A stretch of 35,009 nt of DNA from Anaerolineaceae bacterium (GCA_017995665.1 JAGOIM010000001.1:3992-39000); one strand, 5' to 3'; positions 24,250 through 31,898 are shown, counted from the stretch's first letter. Notes: a model not told the origin generated them from the letters alone. Numbers and translations: made by a program.

Positions 24250-24256
24250 GACAATT

Positions 24257-24940
24257 ATGGAAACAACATACACATTTTACGGTCACGCCACGCATGGGCT
24301 TAGTGTGAACAACTATCAATTATTGATTGATCCCTTCTTCACAAACAACCCGGCAACAAAGGCGAAAGCGGAAGATATGTCGCCGGATTACATCTTGATA
24401 AGCCATGGGCACAGCGACCATATGGGCGATTGTCTCGAAATTGCCAAAAGAAGTGGTGCTCTTTGCATCAGCAATTTTGAAATTTGCCAATGGCTGGAAG
24501 CCCGGGAACTAAAAACCCATGCCCAGCATATTGGAGGCGGTTTTCACTACCCCTTTGGCTATCTAAAGCTGACGCTTGCACTGCATGGCTCGATGCTTCC
24601 CGATGGCAGCAATGGTGGGAATCCGACCGGCTTCCTCTTGACCACTCCGGACGAAAAGAAAATTTATTTTGCCGGAGATACCGGTCTCTTTGGCGACATG
24701 GCTCTGATCGGTGAAGAAGGTCTCGATTTAGCAATTTTACCGATTGGCGACAACTTCACAATGGGACCTGATGATGCCCTGAGAGCGGTCAAAATTCTCA
24801 AACCGAAAGTGGTTATCCCTGTGCACTACAACACTTTTCCCCTGATAAACCAGGATGCCGATGCATGGAAAGCGCGAGTTGAAGCAGAAACAGCGACAAC
24901 TGTTGTGGTTTTGCAATCCGGTGAAAGCCTGAGTTTTTAG
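24257..24940 (+). CDS. UPF0173 metal-dependent hydrolase (metallo-beta-lactamase fold)
   Basis: A 227-residue metallo-beta-lactamase-fold protein. The metal signature HGHSDHMGD (H-x-H-x-D-H) is at about residue 53. GDTGLFGDM and HYNTFPLI supply the further Asp and His ligands. This is the UPF0173/YtkL group, annotated as metal-dependent hydrolases whose natural substrate is not known. AAGGAGG lies in the hairpin just upstream of the ATG. The stop is five bases before GCGATG, so the next gene (a molybdoenzyme) is translated from a GGAG site that overlaps the end of this one; the two are an operon. Confidence 0.92.
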   Translation: METTYTFYGHATHGLSVNNYQLLIDPFFTNNPATKAKAEDMSPDYILISHGHSDHMGDCLEIAKRSGALCISNFEICQWLEARELKTHAQHIGGGFHYPFGYLKLTLALHGSMLPDGSNGGNPTGFLLTTPDEKKIYFAGDTGLFGDMALIGEEGLDLAILPIGDNFTMGPDDALRAVKILKPKVVIPVHYNTFPLINQDADAWKARVEAETATTVVVLQSGESLSF

Positions 24941-24948
24941 GAGCGATG

Positions 24949-25566
24949 ATGTTTGGACAATTGAATCCCGAAACTCAAAAACGTATTCCGCCCGGTCAAT
25001 ACCTGACCAGTCGCTTCCCGGTTTTGCATTATGGTCCAATTCCCAAACTGGATCTCAAAAATTGGAACTTCAAAGTTTGGGGAGAAGTCGAAAAACCGCT
25101 CAGCCTGAATTGGGAAGAATTCATTGCCTTGCCCAAGACCAAACTAACCATGGATATCCATTGTGTCACGAAATGGAGCAAATTGGACACCAGTTGGGGG
25201 GGGGTCAGCTTGCGCACACTCTTCGATTCAGGCTTAATCAAACCGACTGAAAAAGCGCGTTATGTCATCCAGCATGCCGAATTTGGCTATAGCGCAAATT
25301 TACCGCTCGAGGTAATCAGTGCCGAAAACTTTCTTTTTGCCACCCATTACGAGGGTGAATTGCTTTCCATTGAGCATGGTGCGCCTTTGCGCGGAGTTTG
25401 TGGCGCATTCCCCGGTCATGAGGATTTGAAGGATGTCTATTTTTGGAAAGGTGCCAAATGGCTGCGCGGACTGGAGTTTAGCGCAAGTGACCAGCCCGGT
25501 TTCTGGGAGCAAGCCGGTTATCATAACGAGGCTGATGTCTGGCGCGAAGAACGGGTCGAAAGATAG
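24949..25566 (+). CDS. Sulfite oxidase-like molybdopterin oxidoreductase
   Basis: A 205-residue protein of the sulfite oxidase Mo-domain fold, similar to short YuiH/YedY-type enzymes. The Mo-ligand cysteine is Cys72 in DIHCVTKWS. The downstream segment EHGAPLRGVCGAFPGHEDLKDVYFWKGAKWLRGLEF is the family tail. It has no signal peptide, so it is cytoplasmic unless exported by a partner, unlike YedY. Two ATGs are adjacent; ATG 24949 has the better spacing to GGAG (24940-24943). The last 11 codons and stop are repeated exactly at 25846-25888 outside the gene. Confidence 0.85.
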   Translation: MFGQLNPETQKRIPPGQYLTSRFPVLHYGPIPKLDLKNWNFKVWGEVEKPLSLNWEEFIALPKTKLTMDIHCVTKWSKLDTSWGGVSLRTLFDSGLIKPTEKARYVIQHAEFGYSANLPLEVISAENFLFATHYEGELLSIEHGAPLRGVCGAFPGHEDLKDVYFWKGAKWLRGLEFSASDQPGFWEQAGYHNEADVWREERVER

Positions 25567-25574
25567 TTTTTCAA
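25532..25574 (+). repeat. 43-bp direct repeat, copy 1 (3' end of molybdoenzyme gene)
   Basis: The exact 43-base sequence, CTGATGTCTGGCGCGAAGAA in its first 20 bases, covers the last codons and stop of the sulfite oxidase-like gene and eight bases beyond. Copy 2 is at 25846-25888. Confidence 0.95.
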
Positions 25575-25585
25575 AACAATTCATA

Positions 25586-25668
25586 CCTGAGTTTCTCATT
25601 TTGCTGAAATAATCTGTTTTCAACGAGGAAAAGAAATGTTTTCAGGACACTAAATTGAGAACCTCAGG
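25586..25668. repeat. Imperfect inverted repeat, 83 bp
   Basis: CCTGAGTTTCTCATTTT (25586-25602) and AAATTGAGAACCTCAGG (25652-25668) pair as an imperfect stem with a loop of about 49 bases. No coding is visible inside. It lies in the duplicated region after the molybdoenzyme and may be another small repeat element. Confidence 0.4.
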
Positions 25669-25767
25669 GGAGATAAACCCGGCGCCATGAGCGTTGAAGA
25701 TTTCATCGCCTTAGCATTGGATGAGATTGAAAAGAAAATTTAGGTTTGGATAATTCCTGACTTAACT

Positions 25768-25846
25768 GTAGGCCGAATTCTGTTTTTGAATCCGGCTTAA
25801 TAATTTGCCAGGATCTTGCCGGCTTGAAAAGCACAAGCCGGCCTAC
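25768..25846. repeat. REP-like palindromic element
   Basis: Terminal inverted repeats GTAGGCCG (25768-25775) and CGGCCTAC (25839-25846) enclose two hairpins: an imperfect one (GCCGAATTC with GAATCCGGC) and a perfect eight-base one, CCGGCTTG (25819-25826) with CAAGCCGG (25834-25841). Ends resemble those of the 298-449 element (GTAGGGCG). It directly abuts copy 2 of the 43-bp repeat. Confidence 0.65.
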
Positions 25847-25888
25847 TGATGTCTGGCGCGAAGAACGGGTCGAAAGATAGTTTTTCAA
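25846..25888 (+). repeat. 43-bp direct repeat, copy 2
   Basis: Identical to 25532-25574, so it repeats the last coding bases of the sulfite oxidase-like gene, its stop and a little beyond, without an intact gene. Its first base is the last base of the palindromic element at 25768-25846. The stretch 25567-25963 otherwise has only these repeats, an 18-codon open frame starting ATG at 25687, and a terminator. Confidence 0.95.
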
Positions 25889-25913
25889 GAATTTACATAT
25901 TACAAGTCGTGAA

Positions 25914-25940
25914 AAAAGCCAGTCTTTGCGACTGGCTTTT
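25914..25940. terminator. Bidirectional intrinsic terminator
   Basis: AAAAGCCAGTC (25914-25924) pairs perfectly with GACTGGCTTTT (25930-25940) over TTTGC. A-rich flanks on both sides provide T-runs for both strands. It ends the minus-strand LysM gene and plus-strand transcripts from the molybdoenzyme. Confidence 0.9.
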
Positions 25941-25963
25941 GCAGTTTTTGACAAAAAGGCGAA

Positions 25964-26761
25964 TTACTCAGCCTTATTAGTGCGCCACATATAAATACCC
26001 AAGCCAACTCCGGCTAACATGACAATCAAGCCAACAATCCCCAAAATCGGAACGCGACTGACAGTATCGCTTGCGGTATCGGCACCCGGTTGTTCAGCCA
26101 ATTGCGCCCCGAAGTCGATTGTGGCAGCTTCACCTGCCCGAACATCAAGCGGATAATTGGTTACGGTTGTCGGGTTGAAATCGTCTGGGATAGCAATTGA
26201 AATGTTGTAACTTCCGGACGGCAAATCCGTAAAACAGAAAGGCGTCACCAGGTCGGGGTCTCCGGCAACCGTAGTACCTGTAAGCGAAACAGCACCGGTT
26301 CGGTCATTAATACTAACCTCGCCGCCATAGAGATAGTCTTCGCCTGCGGTGCGCATTCCGTTACCGTCCATATCATGGAAGAGGACAATGCAAATCTCTG
26401 CTAAACCTGGCATTGGGGTCAGGGTCGGTGTAATTTCGCCGGCTGGGGTTGTTGCCGTTGCGGTTGGAGGCATAGCGGTAACTTGAACCTGTCCAATCAC
26501 CAGTTTATCTCCGGCAAAAATTGTGCAGGCATCAGTCAAACCATTTAATCGGATGATTTCTTCAATCGACACACCGGTTCGCTCTTGAATCGTTGAACAA
26601 AATTCACCTTCCTGAACCTCGTAGATGATTCTTCCGTTTTCATCAGGAGTCGGTGTATTATATTGCGCTTTTACAATATTAACATCAGAAGCCGCAAAGC
26701 TCAGACTGCACAAAAGTAAAAACAGGATAAAAGAAGATAAAATTTTGGTTCTTGTTTTCAT
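25964..26761 (-). CDS. LysM surface protein with SdrD-like domain and C-terminal anchor
   Basis: A 265-residue exported protein. Residues 1-33 are a signal peptide (hydrophobic core FILFLLLCSLSFAAS). A LysM module at about 45-92 (IIYEVQEGEFCSTIQERTG through FAGDKLVIG) would bind peptidoglycan. A Thr/Pro linker (95-120) leads to an SdrD B-like/prealbumin-like beta domain with the Ca-loop-like DMDGNGMRTAGED. A C-terminal membrane span near residues 236-258 (VPILGIVGLIVMLAGVGLGIYMW) ends in charged residues. No LPxTG motif is seen. GGAG is six bases before the ATG, and a TATAAT lies at 26792-26797 on the minus strand. Confidence 0.78.
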   Translation of the reverse strand: MKTRTKILSSFILFLLLCSLSFAASDVNIVKAQYNTPTPDENGRIIYEVQEGEFCSTIQERTGVSIEEIIRLNGLTDACTIFAGDKLVIGQVQVTAMPPTATATTPAGEITPTLTPMPGLAEICIVLFHDMDGNGMRTAGEDYLYGGEVSINDRTGAVSLTGTTVAGDPDLVTPFCFTDLPSGSYNISIAIPDDFNPTTVTNYPLDVRAGEAATIDFGAQLAEQPGADTASDTVSRVPILGIVGLIVMLAGVGLGIYMWRTNKAE

Positions 26762-26791
26762 AACATTCTCCTGGATAATTTTCCTTTCCGA

Positions 26792-26817
26792 ATTATATCA
26801 TCAGAGAGAAAAGTCAA
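26792..26817 (-). promoter_or_regulatory. Candidate promoter of the LysM gene
   Basis: On the minus strand TTGACT (26812-26817) and TATAAT (26792-26797) stand 14 bases apart, shorter than the usual 16-18. The -10 is strong, but the -35 pairing is doubtful. Confidence 0.4.
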
Positions 26818-27031
26818 AAAAAGGAAGATGTCCAAGGCAAAGCGCGGGGAACGGGAAGCATGGGTCTAATATCCCTGACTCTTTTTCAATCAGCCAAATC
26901 ACGGGTGGAATCACAGCATGTCGGGTTTTTTATTCCGCTTTTTCCTAACAACTCTTGGCACAATCCTTGCACCTTAACTATCGCAATAGGTATTTTGCAC
27001 GACTAAAAAGAAAAGGTTAAGGATTCGGTAG

Positions 27032-27490
27032 ATGGAAAAAGATAAGAACGGCAAATTGTTATTAATCGGTATGATTTTGTTCTTTATTGCCGTCATCCTC
27101 TTGGGCGGATTTGTCGGGAAGCAGCTTGTGAAAACAGCCCAAGCCTCAAAGGATTACAAACCTGAAATCCAAAATTCAACCGAGGAATCAGGGGATTTTT
27201 CAGAAAAGGGAGGCTTCCCCTCAATTACACCTTTCATTGCTGATACACCAACCCCAACTCCCACTTCTACCAGCACGCCGACTAACACGCCGACCAATAC
27301 CCCAACTAATACACCTACCAACACACCAACTAACACGGCGACCGTTACAAGCACCCCTGCCACCCCGCCAACAATCGGCGCTCCCGGAAACCCGCAAAGT
27401 TATATCAGTGCCGGTGTGATTTTTGCCTTTTTAGCACTGCTGAGTTTCGGCTTCTATTTCTTCAACTACATTCAGCTCAAACGGAAATAG
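27032..27490 (+). CDS. Thr/Pro/Asn-repeat stalk protein with two membrane spans
   Basis: A 152-residue protein without a recognised domain. An N-terminal membrane span (residues 8-27) is followed by an extracytoplasmic stalk with about five TNTP repeats at residues 84-103, coded by 12-base units. A second span (about 126-146) ends in QLKRK. The layout looks like a two-anchor stalk or a sorted surface protein: the end resembles a sorting signal (proline-rich, hydrophobic, then basic), but no LPxTG is present. AAGGA precedes the ATG at a fair distance. It stands 14 bases before the next gene, which may be its partner. Function is unknown. Confidence 0.6.
   Translation: MEKDKNGKLLLIGMILFFIAVILLGGFVGKQLVKTAQASKDYKPEIQNSTEESGDFSEKGGFPSITPFIADTPTPTPTSTSTPTNTPTNTPTNTPTNTPTNTATVTSTPATPPTIGAPGNPQSYISAGVIFAFLALLSFGFYFFNYIQLKRK
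27281..27340 (+). repeat. Tandem 12-bp repeat coding TNTP
   Basis: Five near-identical 12-base units (ACNAAYACNCCN) code Thr-Asn-Thr-Pro. Synonymous third-base differences show the repeat has diverged in DNA while the protein stayed fixed. There are no spacers, so it is not a CRISPR. Confidence 0.85.
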
Positions 27491-27504
27491 CAGAGACTAT
27501 CGGC

Positions 27505-28356
27505 ATGAATAAACAGGTAAAAGCGAAACCTTTCTTCCTGATACTCGGCTTGGTTTTCAGCTTGCTGGCGGGCATCGTCATCGGCAAATCCTTGCGCTAT
27601 AAAAATTCACCGATTCTGGAACTCCTTCCCATCAATTCAAGCCGCTCAAGCATTATTGAAGAGAAACCTCAAGAAAATCAAGGTCCATCCGACATGCAAA
27701 ACCCGGAAAATAGCGCAAACTTGCTCTCAAAGGAAGCAAAGTTTATGAATTTCGCCGGTTTAGACCTGCTCAATGGCGAAGTTGGCTTTCGTTTTGAATC
27801 AAAATGTGATGGCGGTGTCGCTGTTTCCATTCCGCCAATCCAAATTTCAGCCTGGCACGAAAGCGTTTTTGAGGATAACGAATTTGATATCGGCAAAAAC
27901 ATATCTGTCGGCTGGGAACATCTCGGCTACGATGGCTTATGGATTCACTCCGGCTGGGATTTTTGGAACGAGCGTTCCCCGGCGACTGATTTGCAATATT
28001 TTATTGAGACCGACGCGCTCAACGAGGTGCAAGATTTAAAGACGATTGAAACGCGCCTGAACGAATGCTTGCGTGGCAGTTTTGTTAGTTTGTCAGAAGG
28101 CGATACTGTCAAAAACGGCGTTGTGGCAGCAGCCGTACGCATCCCGGCGACTGCAGTTGACGAGATGTCCGGAAAAACAATGGAACTGGTTCCATGGCTG
28201 GCGGAAAAATATCCTGAAAGTGGTTTTGACCGACTGAGTGAAAATGCGCTTTTGATTAATTTTTGTGGCAGGGCAGCTCTGGACGAACGTACTGACCCAA
28301 AAGCCGGCTATTGGACGCAAAGCCGCTATATTCTCGCAATCGAACCGCTTGATTAA
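27505..28356 (+). CDS. Membrane-anchored protein, possible divergent sortase
   Basis: A 283-residue protein with one N-terminal span (residues 9-27), a linker, and an extracytoplasmic domain of about 200 residues. Within it His148 (LWIHSG), Cys254 (LLINFCGR) and Arg274 (TQSRYILAIEPL) stand in the order and local context of the sortase catalytic triad, and LRGSFVSLSEGD resembles the sortase beta-strand that follows the active-site loop. The His-to-Cys distance (106 residues) is longer than in classical sortases, so the call is tentative. It is next to a stalk membrane protein. A plain uncharacterised surface protein is the alternative. No clear ribosome binding site is seen before the ATG. Confidence 0.4.
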   Translation: MNKQVKAKPFFLILGLVFSLLAGIVIGKSLRYKNSPILELLPINSSRSSIIEEKPQENQGPSDMQNPENSANLLSKEAKFMNFAGLDLLNGEVGFRFESKCDGGVAVSIPPIQISAWHESVFEDNEFDIGKNISVGWEHLGYDGLWIHSGWDFWNERSPATDLQYFIETDALNEVQDLKTIETRLNECLRGSFVSLSEGDTVKNGVVAAAVRIPATAVDEMSGKTMELVPWLAEKYPESGFDRLSENALLINFCGRAALDERTDPKAGYWTQSRYILAIEPLD

Positions 28357-28393
28357 TAAAAAGGCTTGTAATAAGGCAGAAATTTCCTAAAGC

Positions 28394-30907
28394 CTAAAGC
28401 AAACTGTTCGGGTCAATTTCAATCAGCCAATCTTTCAGGGGAAGACTGGGGAGTATTTTTTCGACCTCGGGTCCACGTAAGACAATTTGCCAGCGCCAAA
28501 GCCCATGTCTTCGGGCATAATAGGCTGGAACTGGCCCAATAAAATCGCTTTGTTTGAGATTATTATCCTGAATAGCATCCTCAATTAACCTTGCCATTTT
28601 TCGGGCTTCATTTTCTGCTTTCTCTTCGGAAAGATGAAGGTATTCCAGTCGAATCAAGCGATTAAAGGGGGGATAGCCGTACAAGCGCCGATTTTCGAGT
28701 TCTTCTTTATAGAAAGCCTCAAAGTCATGCCGTGAGGCGGCTTGGATGACAGTGTTTTCCGGTTGGTAAGTTTGCATAACAACTTCCCCACCGAGGGGAC
28801 TTCTCCCGGCACGTCCGCTTACCTGGGTCAAAACCTGGAAAGAGCGTTCAGCAGCGCGATAATCCGGCAGGTTCAAACCAACCTCCGCCAAAACAATCCC
28901 AACCAAAGTTACCAAAGGTAAATCCAGACCCTTCGCCAGCATCTGTGTACCTATCAGGATGTCAGCCCGATGAGCACTAAAATGAGACAGAATCAACTCA
29001 TGGTCGCCTTTTTTCGTAGTCGTATCGGCATCCCAGCGCAAAATCCGCGCCTCGGGGAAACGCTTTTTAACAATCTCTTCGAGCTTTGCTGTCCCCAAAC
29101 CAAGTTGTCGGATTTGCTTGCCTCCACATTCGGGGCATTTACTGGGCATTTTACGTGCATAACCACAAAGATGGCAGAGCAAGCCCCGCTTTTCGCCATG
29201 CCAAATCAGGCTTTGCCCGTCATTCGGACAGCGCAAGCATTGCCCGCAATCACGGCAAAAGACATAGGTGGCTTGTCCCCGACGGTTGAGAAAGAGAATT
29301 GCCTGTTGATTTTTACTCAAAATCTTCCCGAGTTTGCTTTCCAATGAGCGCGACAAAACGCCGGTATTGCCACTGATTAACTCTTGACGCATATCCACAA
29401 TTTCTACTTTGGGGAGATCGAAAGTAAGTAAATCATCTACAGCAGGAAGATCAGGCAAGTTAAATTTGAGCGATGTGGCTTGTTCTTCAAGCCTTTGACG
29501 GTGTGCCAAAACCCGTCTAGGCAATTCGAGCAAAGCCCAATCCCCTCTTTGCGCCTTAAAATATTGTTCAACACTCGGTGTGGCACTGCCCAGGATCAAA
29601 TTTGCCTTACTAATTTCTGCCAAAGCTTCTGCTGTTGGCACTGCCTGGTAATACGGCTGACGTTCGCTTTCATCATAAGAACTGTTATCGCATTCATCAA
29701 CAACAATCAAAGCCAGCTTGGGCAGAGGCACAAAAAGGGCACTACGACTGCCAATAATCACCCGCAAATCGCCCTGTCTTGCTCTGCGCCAGGTGTCATA
29801 ACGTTCCCCTTCGGAGAGTTTGGAATGATAGAGCCCAACCTGATTGGGAAAACGCGCCATATAACGACGCACGGTTTGGGCGGTCATCGAAATTTCGGGC
29901 ACCAAAACCAAAGCCTGCTTTCCCTCATCCAGTGCCTTTTGGACTGCCTTCATATAAATTTCGGTCTTACCCGAACCGGTTACGCCATGCAATAGCAGCG
30001 TCCGAGATCTGCTCTTTTGCCATTCTTCGCCAAGCTGTTCCCAAACCTTTTTTTGGTCAACCGTAAATTCCGGTGGCTGGTCCTCATCTACCTCAAGCGC
30101 AGTCAGGGGATCGCGCCAGGTTTCGGTTTCATTGAAATGAATCAGTCCGGCTTCTGCCAGATATGTCAAGTCGGAATATGAAGCACCGGTTTCGGCATAT
30201 ATCCAGGAAAAATCGAGCGGAAAGGCTTTTTTGGCTAACAATTCCACAATTTTCTGTCGCCTTTCCTGGGTAGACGGCTTGCTTCCAAAAATTTCACTTT
30301 CAAGGGAACTAACAGAAGCAGGACTAACCGAAAGTGCAGCTGTCCTCAAAGTCTTTGATGAAACCCGAGCCGGGGATAAGACATTTGTACTTCTGATCAA
30401 GCCCTTTTTCTGGAGATCGTCCAGCCCTTTGCGCCAATTTGTTTGTGGCAGAGCCCGCTCAATTTGCCCTCCCCTTAATTCACCGCGGTTTTGCAATAGC
30501 CTAAGCAGCCGCTGCTGCCCCGCTCCAAAACCCGTTAGCTCAGAAGGCAAGTCCCCCACCAATGCAAGCGACAAATCCGCCTTTCGCGATAAGCCGATTG
30601 GAATCATCAGCTTAAGACAAGCTCCGAGCGGTGCGAAATAGTGTTTTGCCATCCATTCCGCTAACTTGAGTTGTTCTTCCGCTAAAAGAGTTTCGGGTGA
30701 AAGCAATTCCAGGATTTCTTTTGTATCGCTGACTTCCGGCTCGTCCAACAATGCCAAAACCACGCCCTGAACCTCTTGTTTGCCGAAGGGGACGAGAACC
30801 AAATTTCCCACCCTGAGCCTGCCTTGCATTTCGGCAGGAATAGCGTAATGATAACTTTGCTCAATTTGGCTGATGTTGATGCTGACTTCTGCGTAAGCTT
30901 TCATCAT
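28394..30907 (-). CDS. priA: Primosomal protein N' (replication restart helicase PriA)
   Basis: An 837-residue PriA. The N-terminal DNA-binding domain (VPFGKQEVQGVV) is followed by a superfamily 2 helicase core: Walker A GVTGSGKTE, Walker B region VVDECDN (usually DEEH), GSATPSVEQYF, and motifs V and VI (GTQMLAKGLDLPLVTLVG through QVSGRAGR). Between them the zinc region has four Cys pairs (CRDCGQCLRC and CHLC/CPEC). It loads DnaB at stalled forks. I start at ATG 30907; a TTG at 30931 overlaps the previous gene and lacks a ribosome binding site. Confidence 0.96.
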   Translation of the reverse strand: MMKAYAEVSINISQIEQSYHYAIPAEMQGRLRVGNLVLVPFGKQEVQGVVLALLDEPEVSDTKEILELLSPETLLAEEQLKLAEWMAKHYFAPLGACLKLMIPIGLSRKADLSLALVGDLPSELTGFGAGQQRLLRLLQNRGELRGGQIERALPQTNWRKGLDDLQKKGLIRSTNVLSPARVSSKTLRTAALSVSPASVSSLESEIFGSKPSTQERRQKIVELLAKKAFPLDFSWIYAETGASYSDLTYLAEAGLIHFNETETWRDPLTALEVDEDQPPEFTVDQKKVWEQLGEEWQKSRSRTLLLHGVTGSGKTEIYMKAVQKALDEGKQALVLVPEISMTAQTVRRYMARFPNQVGLYHSKLSEGERYDTWRRARQGDLRVIIGSRSALFVPLPKLALIVVDECDNSSYDESERQPYYQAVPTAEALAEISKANLILGSATPSVEQYFKAQRGDWALLELPRRVLAHRQRLEEQATSLKFNLPDLPAVDDLLTFDLPKVEIVDMRQELISGNTGVLSRSLESKLGKILSKNQQAILFLNRRGQATYVFCRDCGQCLRCPNDGQSLIWHGEKRGLLCHLCGYARKMPSKCPECGGKQIRQLGLGTAKLEEIVKKRFPEARILRWDADTTTKKGDHELILSHFSAHRADILIGTQMLAKGLDLPLVTLVGIVLAEVGLNLPDYRAAERSFQVLTQVSGRAGRSPLGGEVVMQTYQPENTVIQAASRHDFEAFYKEELENRRLYGYPPFNRLIRLEYLHLSEEKAENEARKMARLIEDAIQDNNLKQSDFIGPVPAYYARRHGLWRWQIVLRGPEVEKILPSLPLKDWLIEIDPNSLL

Positions 30908-30917
30908 CTGACTGGAC

Positions 30918-31898
30918 TTAAGGTGTAACAAAAACCAAATATTCTGCGGAAAAAATCATTTTATTATGCTGATCAGCCGGAATATCAGATCCACTTAACA
31001 AATAGTTTTGCCACAGTGTCGCCATGGTGGTTTGTCCGGTCATCTGATTTAATTCGTTAAAAGCGAAGAAGGGCGAATAGCGGGCAGCCGAGGCACTCAG
31101 GCGGTCCATGTCGAGATAGAGTTGATTCCAGTCGTCGCCAGGTAAAATGATGGGATGGTCAGCAAATAGAATAACCTCATCGGGCAAACTCCGCAAATAA
31201 TCTTCCAAATCAGCCAGCCGAATACTGCTGAAAAGCGGTTCGCGCTGACTAACCGGAAGAGACCACTCCTGATGCAACTTCCAGGGTTCAAAGAGATCTG
31301 TCGCCTGACGGGCATGGTAGCTGACGTAAGTCGAACCATCAGCCGGCAAACTTCTTATATCCAAACCTGATCCATAAACACCGGTCAGCACGAGTTTCAC
31401 CTCGGATACAAGGTCATTAAATTCGTGTCGAACGCGCAGATAATAAACGGTAACCTCATCACCGAGAACATTAATCACCTCACTGTGAATACCGCGGTCC
31501 ATCAATTGAAAAGCGACCATCGCTGAAAGGCTGATTAGCCCGCCATCTTCCCGATTTTCCTTGCCGGTAACATAGACGTAATCCCAGTCGACAACCCGGC
31601 TGCCGTCGCTCAAAATAGGCAATCCCGCAAGCTGGGTTGGGATAGGCGTCGGCGTGAAGGTCGGTGTTGGGCTTGGCTCAACAGTCGGCGTGGGGGTGAG
31701 GGTTGGGGTTGGCGTGAGGGTCGCGGTCGGTGCCGGGGTCAGCGTGTAAGTTGGGCTGGGCTCAATTGTGTTGGTGGCTGCTTCGGTTGGGAAAGCGGTC
31801 GGTCTGCCTTCATAGATGGGCGTACAAGCCACGTTATTGCCCAACAAGATTGCGAGCACACCAATCAAAATCAATTTTTGCCAAAACTTAATTTTCAT
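30918..31898 (-). CDS. Predicted lipoprotein with Thr/Pro stalk, unknown function
   Basis: A 326-residue exported protein. The signal peptide (residues 1-24) ends in VAC, so Cys25 is a probable lipidation site. Residues 45-100 form a Pro/Thr-rich stalk (TPTPTLTPTPTVEPSP-like). The following 220 residues form an unrecognised alpha/beta domain. I start at ATG 31898, which overlaps the MEMO stop by 11 bases; a longer frame to 32009 lies within MEMO and lacks a signal. Its end is 11 bases before the PriA start, so three unrelated genes seem coupled. The stalk DNA is G-rich on the plus strand near 31690-31720. Confidence 0.65.
   Translation of the reverse strand: MKIKFWQKLILIGVLAILLGNNVACTPIYEGRPTAFPTEAATNTIEPSPTYTLTPAPTATLTPTPTLTPTPTVEPSPTPTFTPTPIPTQLAGLPILSDGSRVVDWDYVYVTGKENREDGGLISLSAMVAFQLMDRGIHSEVINVLGDEVTVYYLRVRHEFNDLVSEVKLVLTGVYGSGLDIRSLPADGSTYVSYHARQATDLFEPWKLHQEWSLPVSQREPLFSSIRLADLEDYLRSLPDEVILFADHPIILPGDDWNQLYLDMDRLSASAARYSPFFAFNELNQMTGQTTMATLWQNYLLSGSDIPADQHNKMIFSAEYLVFVTP

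Noticed and set aside
26850..26930. Cobalamin or c-di-GMP riboswitch
   Set aside because: Some bases (GGGAAGC, GGGTCTAA, CAGCC) recall parts of these classes, but order and spacing do not fit either consensus, so I do not call one.
27281..27340. CRISPR-like array
   Set aside because: The 12-base units are directly adjacent, have no spacers, and code a periodic peptide in frame.
27154..27363. Minus-strand frame with GVLVGVLVG repeats
   Set aside because: It is the reverse reading of the TNTP repeats in the stalk gene, so its repetition is a by-product.
31690..31720. G-rich run as a regulatory quadruplex
   Set aside because: It lies inside the Pro/Thr stalk codons of the lipoprotein gene and is explained by that repeat; one loop is nine bases long.
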